This document shows, one piece after another, positions 11,036 to 24,759 of a stretch of DNA of 64,000 nt. The stretch lies in NCBI RefSeq assembly GCF_945859685.1, contig NC_079149.1, positions 121,741,575-121,805,574 on the forward strand, written 5' to 3'. The DNA comes from Eupeodes corollae (lineage: Eukaryota > Arthropoda > Insecta > Diptera > Syrphidae). The notes beneath the pieces are model-generated. The model worked only from the letters and a program-made list of their open reading frames with translations, did no database searches and was not told the origin of the DNA. Within the stretch, counting starts at the first letter, position 1. Each line of letters begins with the position of its first letter. The position numbers and the translations under genes are program-made.

Positions 11036-13948
11036 TGGGTACTGTTTCACCAAAACACTTTTCGCTTTTACTTTAAAAATTATGTTTCTCCAAACACAAA
11101 TTTGAAAGGAGGAAAGTATTAAATTGCAAAGTTTTCTTCTTTCCAAAATACATTTCGTTAAACTTAAAATTTTGCAAAGTTCAAAGTCTTTTCTGAAAAT
11201 GAAAATTTTTGTTATTTTATAAAGTATTTGTTCTTTTTGTTTCACCAAACAATAAATTTAGCAAATTATGCTTAGATTTTTTAAGAGTTCAGTAATAAGC
11301 AAAGACAAATGTTGACTTGCTTGTTTTAAAAAATTGTCGAAAACTAATAAGATATATATAAACCGTTTTGAAAAAGAATAAGTAAATAAAAGTTAACAAG
11401 ACAATGGACATAGGCTAGTTTATTTTTTTAATTTTACCGAATTTTCTAAAGAAAATACATTTTAAATTTAAGCGTTACGCATTGATTCATCTTAATTTTA
11501 GAAATGGCTGATTTTGTAGATGTTTTCCTATTCATCGACCCATTTTCAATGGAATTTGACAGTTTATAGCAAACAAAAAGTTTATTTTTATCAAAATGAT
11601 GCCCTTGACCTAAGTCTTTCAACGTTAAATGTTTTAAATGTTTAAATGTGAGCGTACAATGATTTCCATTCATTAATTTCAATAATCTTAATTAAAAGAT
11701 GCGAATTTTCAAAATGTTGACCAGCGAATTATTCGCCAACCATGGTAAAAAAGTTCATTTATTCTTATGTCTATTTGGACTGTCGAAAGTTACCAATACT
11801 GTCATTTTAATGACACACTATTGCAATTTATTGATTCCTTTGCTAACGTTGGATATTTTATTGAAAAAATCATAAATGTACATATTATATTTTAAATATT
11901 TTTACATTTCTTTTTTATCTTTAGTTTTAAGGATCTTTTTTTAAATATTAAGTAGAATATGTTTTAAATGTTTAAATTTTAAACGTCTATAGAAATCTCT
12001 TAACCAATTTTAGTCTACCGTGAAAATATATTTTATTCAGCAAATTAGCATAACTAGGAGTTTGCATATATGAAGAACTTTTTAATGGGTCTGAGAAAAA
12101 ACATTGACCTCTATTGAAAATTTCATTTTGAACCACTATAAATCCTTCCTTTCTTTTCTGTCAACATAAAATAAACATCTATTAAAACCTCTTTCTTTGA
12201 CCACTGGTTATTAAAAAGAAATGCATTTAATATATCCATTAGTTAAAGACAGGAATAAAAAGCTACAGTTTTATTAACACCGACTACTACCTAATAATCT
12301 CAAAAATTTAACAACACATCAGACTGTAGTCCTGCAGATAGTATTAATTTAGGAGTTCTTTATTTCTTTCAAGCATTAAATCAAGTCCATAAAGACATCC
12401 AAAGCAATAAAGGATTTAATACAATCATAAACGATTGTATTATTTTAAGGAAGAAAAAGGAAACTTAAACTGATTGTGTGGCTTTTATAGTAAAAAACGA
12501 ATGCTCTGCAAAATCACACCTCTATATTGCTTTATTTTGAAATCTTTATAGTCATGTCTATTAAATTTTCTATGGTCAAAAGTAAGATTAAGATTCAGAA
12601 CAAAAGCTACAAGACTCTATACTATCTTATAAACGTAAATTAATTTTCTCCTAGCTTAAAGCGATACTCGTGTTCATAGAATTTATATATATGTGTATCT
12701 ACACTTTTATTAAGTCTCTTTTAAAAACGTATTAGACTTTACACGTTACCTAGTGCTCGTTGTAAGAATAACAACCTAAGGATATTTTAATTTTCCATTA
12801 TCCATTTTTTGTTTTATTTTTAAGCTCTCCTTTCAAAGGATGGATTATGATAAGATATTGCACATTTTAAGAATTGTTTTATAAGCAGCAGACACAACAC
12901 ATAGAAATGATACGATGAAATCAAAATATCATTATGTACGTGACTATTTTGTTAAGTTTCTATATAAAATTTTAAGTTATTCATAAAGGTGTCTGAATGC
13001 CTGATAGCCTGGTATAGTACAGATAATGGTTCTTTAATCTAGTTGGTCCCAAAAATAACAAAAAACGAGACAAGTGCATAACATACACAGTTGTAAACGT
13101 AACACGTACTACATAGAACTTAGGTCTAGGTATTTGATCTTATGAATTATGGTTACCCAACTGACTTCAGATTATACTAAATTAATTTATTTGGGAACCT
13201 TTCATTCCATTTCACATGAGAATTTGAACTTAGGTGAATGTAGGAATATAAAATTTCTTCTCCTGGGAGTTAAAATTGTTTGTATTGATTGTAAAATTTT
13301 AAAGTCTGATGAAGGACAAGTTTTATTTTTGTTTTAGTTCGATTAAGCTGCTGGAATGTACATATATACCTATATCGAATTTTAGCAAAAATGTACTGTT
13401 TCTATTTTAATATCACATTTCTTGTTTTTGAAAATATTTTCAGATACGTTTATTTTAATAAATTTGGTTTACTTGTCAATCCTTTACATTCATGTTTTAT
13501 AAAGCTATACAAAAATCCTAGAAAACTGGGAAACATTTAAAGATGGAATGTAATCCACACTTGTTGTTATTTATTTACATGTTTTAGAAAAAAAACTTTA
13601 AGTTGAATTTTTCCTAAAAAAATATAAATAAATAATTTTGAAGGTTATGCATTTTTCTCTTTTTTTTTAAGTTTGAAAACTGTTATTTTCAATATTTTAA
13701 TGTATAAATAAAACTATGGTATTAGAGGCAGGGGCCTTGAATCGTCAAGAAATATCAACATTTTTAAATTTTTGAAACGGACGAATTACAATAACATCTA
13801 ATAAGAGGCTTAAAATATCTTTAAACGCCACATATCTTAACAAATCTTTTTGATGTTTTAAGAAAAATTGGAAAAATATTTTAAAACAAAAGTATATAGT
13901 TTTTTTTTAAAGAGTTTGGGAACTTAAATTGATAAGTGCCGTGAAATA

Positions 13949-14041
13949 AAGTTAAATAAGACCAAATTGAAATAATTGGTCTTATTTAACTTTTGTAAAG
14001 TTTAATAAAGCCAATTTATAATAGTTGGTCTTATTAAACTT
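13949..14041. repeat. Two tandem hairpins with related arms
   Basis: Hairpin 1 has perfect 17-base arms, AAGTTAAATAAGACCAA (13949-13965) and its reverse complement (13976-13992), with a 10-base loop. Hairpin 2 repeats the design five bases later, at 13998-14014 and 14025-14041, with one mismatch. A third half arm, AAAATAAAGCCAAATTG, follows near 14050. The tandem arrangement suggests duplication of a small palindromic unit. Confidence 0.75.
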
Positions 14042-15099
14042 CAGATATGTAAAATAAAGCCAAATTGTTTTTTTTTTCACTTTCAACGGTATGGTTTGCC
14101 ATTAATGCAAAAGACTTTTGCATACACTCAATGTCATATCCACCCAAAACTCTATAGTGTACCCAAGTGATCGAAGTGATTTTCAGACAAAATGATTTGG
14201 CAAAAATTAAAAAATTAAAAACATTGACTTAAAACTAATTTTACATTAAGTTACATTTTAAGAAAAATCCAATTGTCCATTTTTTTTTTGTATAAAATAA
14301 AAATATAAATACTACATAAAAATGGATGAATATATCTCGAGAATAAATACAAATCTTCACTTCAAATTTATTTTACTATACGATTTTATTTTACTATATT
14401 ATATAAACAATAAAAACTGTAAAAACTTTTTTCCAGGTTTTTTATTGCAATGATACTTATGTGAGTATTATCATTAAACGTTATCAAAAAATGTTCTAGA
14501 ATTACATTTGTAATAAACATTTAACCAAAATCCTAACAAATCTAAAATTAAATTCGAATTTTCGAAATATGAAGTAGGTCTGTTGAAATGCAAATTACAA
14601 TATTTTGGTCTGTTTTTTTTTTTTTTTTGTTGCAATATTACTTGCTAAGCTTAAAATGAAAAATAAATTTTATCTAAATCTTAATTCTAAACCTTGTAAA
14701 ACAACTCTAAGATCAACTGGCTCAAAATTACCAAGGTTGCAAATTTCAAAATTGGGTTTATGACAAACAAAAATTGCAAGCTATAATGACGACTTTTAGT
14801 ATATTAATAAACTTTGACAGGGCACCGCATAGAATTCTATACTTTTTTAGTAATATTGCTTAGTAGTAAATATCTTATCTTATCTTTTTCTAAGTTTCAT
14901 AAAACAACGAAAACAAAACAAAGCACATAATTTAAGCTTCGTTTAATAAAATGGGTATATTATGTATCTATATTAAACTAGCAATAATGAGAACATTACA
15001 TATAAAATCTTCTACAAGCAAAACACGACAAACCATGTCCGTTAATGTTTCCGAAATAACTGTTTACGAAATGACAATTTCAAATAACTGCGTCCTTTG

Positions 15100-15345
15100 A
15101 TTATACGGCGGCCATTTTTAATGCGATCTGCATTTGTAAATAGGAAAATATTTGAGGTTACTTTTTTATTTTGTGTCGTGTGAAAAGGTACTTATTATTT
15201 ATATATAATTTATTTGACGATAAATACTCTGACAGCCGGCTTTGTTATTGATCCCTTCGTCGACTGACGTTTGACACCGAATGGCTGCGTTCACTCAATT
15301 TTTTTTTTTGATCGATTATCGATATGTTCACTGAAAAGATTTGTG
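15100..15345. promoter_or_regulatory. GC-richer patch with a DRE site TATCGATA
   Basis: This patch is GC-richer than its flanks and contains CGGCGGCCAT and CTGACGTTTGACACCG. At 15317-15324 it has TATCGATA, the DRE core bound by DREF at many fly housekeeping promoters. No adjoining coding exon was found on either strand, so it may be a cryptic or distant promoter, or chance. Confidence 0.25.
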
Positions 15346-18052
15346 CGGTATCGGACAAACTATTTTTGCATTTTTATTCTTAATCATAAAAATCTCTTAG
15401 TATCTTTTTCTAAAACTAGATTTTTCTAAAACTAGATTTTGTATAAAAAGTACTGTGTTTTACGTAATGACGGGGTTAAATACCTTGAATTTTTTTAGAC
15501 GCGTTCCCGAAATGATTTTCTATGCGTGTTTATTTATTTCATTTAAAATGTACTTTATTAATAAATTATATTGTTTGATGGACACACAAAACATGTTAGT
15601 TTTAGTATTTTATTAATTTTTTCTTTTCAATTAATTCAAAATTTAAGGGCTTCACATTCTTCACATTGATGTTTTTTTTTTAAACATTATGAGCAACTTA
15701 GACTTAAACACATAAAAGAAACATAGATCATTTAGTTAAATATTTTGTTGTTTTTAAATAAAGAGTTATTTTTTTTTGTAAATGTGGCAATTTAAGTCAA
15801 AATTTTAAGGACTTTTTGGATTTAGATACGTAAAAGGGTTTTAAATAGTTCTAATGGACAAAGTCCTAACGTTTTGCAAATGACTTGACTTGAGTAATTT
15901 TTTTTTACATCTGCTAACGCTTCCGTCAACACTTTAGAACAATCCAAGAATTCTGTCCTTTCGACTTTGGCTGAAAGCTTACCAAGATTTATCTTTGTAA
16001 GTATGAAATGTTTTTAAATCGATTTTGAACCGTTATATGTTCATTAAAATGTTTTAAAAGAAAACACTAAAATTAAAATAGCTTTTATTATTTTCTTATT
16101 GCATACTGTAAGAATATACCTGACAATTGTAGTCCGATTTACGTTATAGTGATCACTGACTTTAAAAACATTTTTCGGATAAAAACGATTTTTTAATTTA
16201 ACAATAGTTTACTCATATTTAATATTTGGTCAACGTGTTTTGAATTCCAGGGCTATTATGATTGATTCTTCGCAAAATTTGTACATTCTGATATGATATT
16301 TTTTTAAGTTTTAACTGCGTAGTTACCTTTTCCAAAGTACTGGTGTTGGGCGTATAAATTTGATCCCTAACTTACAATAAAGTTAGTAAGTTTAGATTTA
16401 GAAGACTTATTTAAGAGTCTTAATTTTAAAATATTACCAACATAAGTTAAATAAAAAACCCTAGGTTTAAATTTTTATATTAACTTACTTCTTATCTTTT
16501 CTTTTATTAAAAAGAAGAAATAAACTATATGAAGCATATTTACATTTATATTATACTCTCTTGTCCCAATTAGGGTACACAATTTGTATCCACATCATTG
16601 TGTTGAATTCGATCCAGACACTTTATCAAAATACAAAAAAACTCGTCTACAATCAAATTTATTTTCAACTTAAATATTCCTCGTTTAAATATAACCCAAC
16701 AATTGAATTTTGTACATTCACACTTATTTGTGAATATAATAAAAGTATATCAGCAGCTGCTACTTCATCCATGGAACTGGGAAAAAGCGAAAAATATTTC
16801 AAATAATTTAATCCTGTGAGTATTTCTGGAAAATTGACAATTAATTTGCCAGTTCTCTCTTAAATTTCTAATTGAATAATAATTGAATTTAAAAAATTCA
16901 CAAACCATATGGACATCCACTATACACGAACATACTCTTCCATTTTTTGAATGAAACAAAAAAGTGAATTTAATTGGATTTATTTTATTTGTTAAAATAT
17001 CACCTAAGGTCTTTGTAGACAAGTATACAATACATAGAACATATTGTATCTACATGTTTATATTATTTTTAAACTTAAATTAATTTTTCTATGAATACAA
17101 TAAAATTTAATTTAATTTTTAATAGATTTTATTTGAAAATATAGACAGTTAAAAAAAATATTTTGAATTTCATTTGAAATAAATTATTTATTATGGATTT
17201 TAATAATTAAAAATAATGTATGTAAAAGACATAAAAACATAAAACTTTAATAACAATAATAATAATAATGTATAAATTAAAGTTTATCGATGTGTGGGCA
17301 GTACATTTATAAATATACTACAAATTATAACAACCATAAGCATTAAGGTTAAATTTATTTATGATTGCTCTGTACTACAAAATAAAAATTAAATGATTCC
17401 TAATTGAAAAATCTAATTACCGTAATGAAAAGAGTTTCATGCAAAATTGAACATCAAGCCAAAAAAAAAACATATTTATAATAATTTTTGTATATCTCTA
17501 CCAACAATATACAAAAAAATCAATGCGAATTTTATATAATAAATATATACAAGAATATGTTTGTTGTCATAATGAAATTTCGATTATAGAGATAGTGACA
17601 ACAGCAATTAGGTAACTACAACAGCTATTTATTTAAAGTTAATCAATATATCAATTTACATAATTATTTATTATCATTTACTTATGTATACATAAAAAAG
17701 GTGATAAAATGTTATTAACTGATGTGAATGTTTTGACTTTAATTTTGTATGTGGTTTGTCAATTGGAAAATATGAATTTGATAATTAACAATTCTTTGTT
17801 TTGAAATCTGAAACATATTTTTTCGTTCAAAGGGGGGGGGGTCATCAATTGGGAATACACTCCCTTTATGTACCAAGTCTAGAATTATTCATAATTTTGT
17901 TTGACTTTGGACTAGTCTGATTTCAAAACGATTTGAAAACAGAATGTAATGACCAATTTTTGAAACATTGAACATTTAAAACGTACGGAATAGAATTAAA
18001 TAGAAAAAAAAAATTGTAGGAAAATAACAAAAAATCTGAATAAAAAGTAATA

Positions 18053-19148
18053 AAGGGTGATTTTTAAAAAGTTATACAAAAGTTTAAAACAAAAAAACAC
18101 ATACAATTCTGAAAAATGTATAAAATCTTTATTTTAATCGATAGTACGGTCCAAATAAATTTGACGTTTGAAGATTATTTCTTTTAAATGTTGACCTTTA
18201 ATGCGCCTCAAATGGTCCAATTTTGGCCTACTTTTTTCAACATTTCGGCTAGTATCTCACGAATAAATGCTTCAATGCGTCAATTGAAGTGGGCTTGTCT
18301 GAATATAAGCTTTAACATAGCTCCACAAAAATAGTCTTAAGGTGTTAAATCACACGATTTAGGTGGCCAATTGCCCCGTGCCAAAATAAAATGTTCATTG
18401 AACTCGGCTCTCAATAAGTCCATTGTTGTGCGTGCTGTGTAGCATGTGGCACCGTCTTGTTGAAACCACATGTCATGCAAGTCAATTGGATATCATCTCA
18501 CGGTAGCACCCACCATTCACTGTTACGTTACGATTCACATCATCTTTAAAGAAGTATGGTCTATTGATGCCACCAGCCCATAAACAGCACCAAACTGTGA
18601 ATTTTTCTGAGTTACAATGTTTCTGGCTGATATTCACTCCAAAATCGACAATTCTGCTTATTTACGTACCCATTGAGCCAAAAATAAGCTTCGTCGCTGA
18701 ACACAACTTTTCGATAAAAAAGTAGATCTTCGGCCAAATTTCCAACAACCGGACGTTCAGCTTTAATTCTTGCACCAGCTGTCTTTATAAAGGCATCAAC
18801 ACTTTCCGATACAGCTGCGATATTTTCTTCAGTTTGCACTCAAAGTAAGCTTGTTGGCTTTTTAATATCCAACAATGTAAATTTGGTGCGAAATTTAGTA
18901 GCAATAGCCCGAATAGTGGCTTTAAACTGACCATAAAATTGAAGAAGCGCGCGATGAATTTTCTGAACAGAGCACGCATTTTTATAATAAAATTCAATAA
19001 CTTGCAAGCGTTGTTCGTTTGTAAAACGATTCATAACTAAATTAAAGACCAAACTAAAGATATTTGACAATGAAATAAAACACGAAACGTGCGTCAGATA
19101 TTTAAATCAGTGTTGCCAACAAAAAATAATAGCTGAAAAATCACCCTT
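18053..19148 (-). mobile_element. Dead mariner-type transposon, both ends present
   Basis: The ends are AAGGGTGATTTTT and AAAAATCACCCTT, perfect 13-base inverted repeats, each flanked by TA (18051-18052 and 19149-19150), the target site of Tc1/mariner elements. The 1096-bp element carries one transposase gene on the minus strand, now broken. The size is slightly short for an intact element, in line with small deletions in the gene. Confidence 0.85.
18134..19034 (-). pseudogene. Mariner (DD41D-like) transposase, inactivated
   Basis: The enzyme would cut and paste the element by binding its terminal repeats. The start at 19034 gives MNRFTNEQRLQVIEFYYKN, the helix-turn-helix entry of this family. 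A TGA at 18840-18842 interrupts the gene just before VQTEENIAAVSESV, and the frame continues after it, so this is one nonsense mutation rather than a frameshift. VVFSDEAYFWLNGYVNKQN carries the first catalytic Asp. Near 18612 a deletion changes the frame. The second catalytic Asp is in DMWFQQDGATC. The third is in DLTP(stop)DYF, where a stop and a lost T follow. The second and third Asp are about 40 residues apart in this copy, which fits the DD41D (rosa-like) group. It is certainly non-functional. Confidence 0.85.
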
Positions 19149-19190
19149 TATAATCTTTTATGTGCGGAATGCAATAAGTAAATACATGAG

Positions 19191-19335
19191 GTGGCGCAAT
19201 AGTCCGTTGAGAACTAGGGCCTAGTAACTTTCGACCGTCATATATTCCTCTGTACAAGTGTTGTCAAGAATGAAGGGGCCCTACAGTTTTAAGCCAAATC
19301 CAAACGGCTTACCATCTGACAAAGTTCTAAACCCC
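19191..19335 (-). mobile_element. SINE-1, 5'-truncated copy
   Basis: It matches the 3' half of the SINE at 4662-4953 in the same minus orientation, including GGTGGCGCAATAGTCCGTTG, TGTTGTCAAGAATG and CCCTACAGTTTTAAGCC. The tRNA-like head is missing, as expected from incomplete reverse transcription. Confidence 0.7.
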
Positions 19336-22069
19336 TGTTAGGAAAACTATGAAAAAGATTTTTAATTGTAAACTTTGGCGTATACATACTTTTTTGTTTG
19401 AACGGTAGGTCTTATGTATCCTACTATTTATTGTTTATTCAATATACATGGCTCTTAATACAAATCTATAATATTTAGTGAATGAATATTCCGCAACATG
19501 CGTCTCGATAATTTTGTTTACTTGCGTGAATTGTGTTTTTTTTTCCCGAAAAATGTATAATAATCTAAGTTAAACCTGACATAAGTATTAAAACACATTC
19601 GTTTCTGACAAAAGATTTACCAAATCGCATTTAACAACTTCAGCCTCAAGACATTAGCCTTCAACTTACTTATAAGAAAACTTAAGAACATTTCAAAATG
19701 TTTAAGAAACTTCAAATCCTTAGAATTAGCGTATAAAGTTTTCTTATTTATGTATTCCCAAATCTTCTCTTTCATGTTTCAAGTTTTCTTGTAATGGTAA
19801 CTTAACAAACTCAAACTCGAATAGAATAAATGTCGAAACTCCTTTGTGGTTTTCTGTCTCTCGGAATTAACCTAATTAATGCACAAGTTCAACTTCTACC
19901 TTCTTATGTATTTTTCACAGTGCATCAGTTTCTTCTTTTGTATTTGAAAAAAAAAAAAATAAAATTAAACAAACTCGTCCTTCTAAATTACTTAAGCACA
20001 CTCATGACTTTAACCAGTAATGAACTTTTCTACCTACTTGTTGCGCAGTGTATATGTCGTCTATGTTACAACTTTTGTTTTATTGAAGAATATAATTCCC
20101 TAGATTCATGAGAGGAAGCAACAAAGTTCATGATCTTTTAAGAAAAAGTGTGCTTAGATTTCTTTACCCTTTTCCAAAATTCATATCCGGCGGTGGTGGT
20201 TGTGGGGATATGTGGTGGCGGTCGGTGGTGCAGTGTTAACTCTGCCATAGTAAATAAACCAAAGCACGTACGTTAAGGATGAGCTGAGCAGCAGCATCAG
20301 TAGCAGCCGAAAAACCAAAAGCAACAGAAGCAGCAAGACTTAGAAGAACTCATTTCATATGCGAAACTTGTACCTACCTTTATAGAAATCGAATGAGCTC
20401 ACCTGTGCCCTGCAAGCTTCAAACGTACATACCACCTTACATACATATACCTATGGCTCTATAGATCTCAGAAGTTTCAAACTCAAAAGTGTATCTAAAG
20501 GATGGAACCAAAACTTGTAACAAACTTTATCCACATGCCATACAGGAGAAAACTGTACAACGAAACAGGAATCAAAAGTTTTCTCTCCTCTGTGTGCAGA
20601 TATTTCGAGCATCAGAAAAGTTTGTCAACAATGGGATAAGGAAACTATATCAAAGATTCCAGCAAAAAAAAATGTTATCTAAATGCATAGACGGCGGCGG
20701 CGGTGGCAGTGACGGTATAGTGGGTGAGCGGCAGGCGACCGACCATCAACAAGGACCAAGTCCATATTGAGTGACTAGAAGGACTCTGGGAGAAGCTGAG
20801 ATATGGTCTCAGGCTAAATGGGGTGTACACGTATATTGGTTAATAGGGCTCGAAAACTTATTCTTTTATTTTAGTCCAGGATACATTTCAAGGGGAGGTA
20901 GCATCATTCCCACCCTTTGAAAGACCACATCACAGAGGTTCAAAAAGTTACGTTATCCTGATTACCTTAGTATGTTTGAGTTTTCTAGATTTCTTCTATT
21001 TTTTGTTTTTTACACTCTCTGGTACTTTGATCTCTTAAAAGGCAAAGAACCATCAGTAATAGCAACACGAGTAGTAGCTATTTACAGTAATTACTGTACA
21101 ACATCAGGGAATTACTTGAAGAGCTTAAGTATTGGCAGGATTATCAATCCTATATACTCGAGTTGATAGTAGGAGGTAGTTGGCAGGACGAAGGTATTAC
21201 TGAACTTTGAACTCGAACTCATTATTTCGTTTTAACTTTTGTTTCTCTACTAAAGAAGAAGAAGAAGTTTGTTTGTGCAAAAAGACCGGCAACAAACCAA
21301 TGAGAAGAAAAGTTCTATTTATATGACAACAAATCACTATAAAGAAGAAACGGATGATTGGGCTTCTTATATTGAAGCAATTAAATTAATCTTTTTTTCC
21401 TCTGATTCTACGAATTTTCTGTTGAAAAAAAAAACAATTGAATGGAGAACGAAAAGAAAATTCATTGAAAAATTTATTTTCAAAAAGTAGCACAAAAGTT
21501 TCTCTTTTGTTTTTAACATTAAATAGGTCATTAAATATACTTATGAAACTCTATATATGTATATAAATTTTATTATGTTTAATGAATCTAAGTTTGGACA
21601 ATAACTGGGTAAAGTGGAAAAATTGGAAAGTCTTCTTATTCTCTTAGGGCGCGATAAAGAAAGAGTCGAGAAATGATAATGGGCTTTTTAAGATTTTTAC
21701 AATTATTTTTATCACGAGTAACAATTCTCTTCTAGGAGTTGAAAAGGAATTGATTTTAATTTTAAGGAGTTTTGTTTTTTTTTTGTGTTCGTGCATACTT
21801 AAATCTTTTTTGATAAGAACTTATATTTTGCTTTAAGAAACTTATTTCCTTAGTAACAAATCGTTGCAATCACCGTTTATTATAAACTGTTTCGATTCGT
21901 ATTTGTTTAGCTTTGAAGTTACTTATTTAATTTTCTATTTACAATTTATTTGTAATTAATTAACATTCCTTAGTTTTAAATCATAGACAACGACCATTGA
22001 ATATGCTTTCATGCATTTAAAAGGAACACAAAATAACTTCAAGAAAGGAGAACTTGATTTAGAACTTGA
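19336..22069. other. Non-coding stretch with a GC-rich patch
   Basis: No gene is recognised. Bases 20180-20340 and 20690-20760 are GC-rich, with GGTGGTGG, CAGCAGCAT and CGGCGGCGGCGG-type runs, and could be UTR or enhancer DNA. The open frames here have no recognisable domains. Confidence 0.4.
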
Positions 22070-22260
22070 AATTTTAATTAAACATGATATTACGATGGAA
22101 AAGAAGTAAAAAAGTGGGTCCCCGGATTCCGTCCGTTTACCTGTCCTGGTTCCTACTGTTCAAAAGCATTGGGTCGATTCACTTCAAATTTAGAAATTGA
22201 GCTGTTTCGAGTTGGGAGTTTTTTTTCATTTTTTAAGAATAAAAATAACAAGAAAGTTTT
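22070..22260 (-). repeat. Repeat family X, copy G (partial)
   Basis: It shares the order ATTACGATGG, AAGAAGTAAAAAAGTGGGTCC, GATTCCGTCCGTTT, TGTCCT and TTGGGTCGATTCACTTCAAA with copies at 25625-25760 and 31640-31760. Diverged AT-rich sequence to about 22820 may also belong. The conserved terminus is absent. Confidence 0.5.
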
Positions 22261-24137
22261 TGCCAAAAATTGATAATTCTAATTTTTTTAAAAACCAACT
22301 GTTAGATTTTAATTGAATTTTCTTTTGACTTTTTTTCCTGACTTGGTTTCTTTCAGTATTGTAAAAATGTTTTTGGATTGCTCGAGAAGGGTAACCCCAA
22401 GAATCATTATTTTTGTTTAAGTTTTCTCAGGAACTAATCAACCGTTTTCAATAAATTGTCTGCACAAGCTCTTATACTGTCTTAATAATTTACTTACATT
22501 TTTTATATTTTTGATTTTTATGAAAATATTAAAAATGTTCTTTTCCAAATTCGATGTTTTGAAAGTGGGTCACCATTTTTTTACGAAATTGTAAAAATGT
22601 AAAACTTATATTAATAAGCTCTAAATATTTTAAAACTAAAATTGAAAGTTTGTAAATATACAAAAGTAATTTTAAAAAAAATTAAAAAACGCTCTGAACA
22701 TTTTAAAAATGAAAAAATTGAAAAAATAAGGTTTTATTTTGAGAAATCAAATTTTTGAAAGCAAACATTTTTTGCAGGTACATTTTTAAATCTTACTTGT
22801 TACTTGCTAAGAAAATAAAAAAAATGAGTGAGATACTCTACGACGATATCCTTATTTCTTCATAAAATACACTTTTTCTAAAGAAACAGTTTTTGAGTTA
22901 TGTAACGATAATTACTCATTCCTGCACTTCTAAGTCAAAGTTTTTAAAATTTTATGAATAAGAAAGTATAACTTAACACCTGTTGTTAATAATTTTAAAG
23001 TCACGTAAAAACTACAACAGTTGAATTAACTGAAAATAAAAAAAACAAGTATGCAATTCTTTAATAATTTCATGTAATGGTCGTGGAAGCAGAAAAACCT
23101 TAAACATGTTTTAAGTTCAATTAAGTCAATTAAAAAAGGATTAAAAATGTATTTAAAATAAATTAACAAAATCTTAAATAGTCTTCGTAGATTTGTGGTA
23201 AATGGAAAGCAATCTGCGTCATTTTTTTCCAACAAAAATACTTTCTCATGTCACTATGAAATTATCTTAGGAGCTTTTAAGAAAGCGTCGTAAATTTGTG
23301 TGTTTATGTCTAAAGAAAAAAAGGCAACGCACCCATAGCTCAATAATACAAAAAAAAGCATAATTGATTGGTTGATTGTTTTGTCTGTAAAGTTGTATAA
23401 ATATTATATCAAAGAGTTTTAAAATAAATTAAAATTAAATGAAGACTTTCAATTTAGCAAAAAAGTAAAAAAAAATAAACAACAAAAACACTAGACTTAA
23501 CCGCAACCGCATATATGTACGAGTATTTATGCCATCCTGATGTTCACACACAGAGAAAACTCTTTGCCTACTTTCTACCAACCGTTATATTTCTATACCT
23601 ATGCATGTAAGGTACGTACGTTCAGACAAACCAAACTAGGCGTATAAGAGTTTCGTATGCTGCTGCGAAAGAGATTATAACATTCCTGGCCTGGTGGCAG
23701 AGGCAGCAGCAATAGAAGCAGCAGCAGCAGGTGATGATATACATATCATAGACAACTTGCTCCTGTCAGTATTTTGAAAGGCTTTTGTCTTGCGTTTTTT
23801 TTGTGTGTGTGTTGTTTTTTGTTTTTTGAATTTGCTTGAGTTCGCATATATCCTTAGGGTTTTCCATCACGTTGTTGGCTTTTTAAGTTCCTGGTTAGAA
23901 CATACACACAAGTATATGTATACACGCCCATACACCCCCGCCCCCATACACACATACACAAGGATATAAATGGATGGATATTGTGTTACTCCAACGATGC
24001 AGGAATGTTTTGCTTTTTGTTTAATTATTATTTTCTGTTTAAACCAAAAGAAAATTAAAAAGCCATTCTGTATCCTGAGGTCACAAGTTAATTGCGGTTC
24101 TACTAGTACAAGGTGCCTATGCACAAGAGCATACATA
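22261..24137. other. Non-coding stretch with a CAG-rich patch
   Basis: AT-rich with no gene recognised. Bases 23640-23760 are GC-richer, with GCAGCAGCAGCAG next to the near-palindrome ATGATATACATATCAT (23737-23752). They could be an intronic regulatory patch. Confidence 0.35.
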
Positions 24138-24759
24138 CAGGGTGGGTCAGAAGTTCTTCTTAATTAAAACAAAACTCAAACTTTTGTTGTTATCCTCTTT
24201 GCTAGTTTGAAACGCTTGTTGTGAAGAGTCCAAAAACATTAACTCGAAGGACTCTGGTCAAATCGATGTGTCCCGAAGTTCCAATCGAAAAATTCAAAGA
24301 ACGGAATTGTAGCCATTTTCATACAAGATCCAATTTGGTCAAGAATTAAAGCCAGGAAATCTAGTAACGGGAAATTAGATATTCGCTTCGAAAAACTCTT
24401 AAACTGTAGAGACTTTATGTCATCCACATACCTTAAAACTTTTGGATTGGAGCAATACATTTTATTGGTGTGAAAGAAATAGGTAGAACATATCTTTGCA
24501 AGTTATTGGGAAACTTTAGGTTTTTTGAAAAAAAAACAAAGTTATGAGTATTATTATGTAATTCTACACACAAATATATTTGGAAACTTTTTTTCGTCAA
24601 ATTGATAGATTTGGAGAAAAACGGTTGCAAAATATTGGAATGTATATCGGGTACAACCTTAGAGTTATACAATTATCTATAAGAATAAATTAGTTCTTAG
24701 GTAAGAGCGGCTTAAAGATTAAAAACAGAAAAGTTTTGAGACACTTTTGACCCACCCTG
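24138..24759. mobile_element. MITE, Tc1/mariner type, ends CAGGGTGGGTCA
   Basis: The 622-bp element is bounded by CAGGGTGGGTCA and TGACCCACCCTG, with TA on each side (24136-24137 and 24760-24761). The inverted match weakens after about 17 bases. I found no transposase motif inside, so it would have needed a transposase from another element. Open frames on the minus strand inside it are short and unrecognised. Confidence 0.75.

Larger units (their letters stand above)
11036..18050. other. Non-coding stretch, about 7 kb
   Basis: AT-rich DNA with no gene or recognisable element apart from the tandem hairpins at 13949-14041 and the DRE-like site at 15317. A 16-base duplication of TTTTTCTAAAACTAGA occurs near 15404-15437, an (AAT)n run near 17257 and a G10 run near 17831. 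Short open frames here have no coding character. Confidence 0.45.

Noticed and set aside
11446..11682. 78-codon minus-strand frame.
   Set aside because: No domain, splice sites or conserved motif; typical chance frame.
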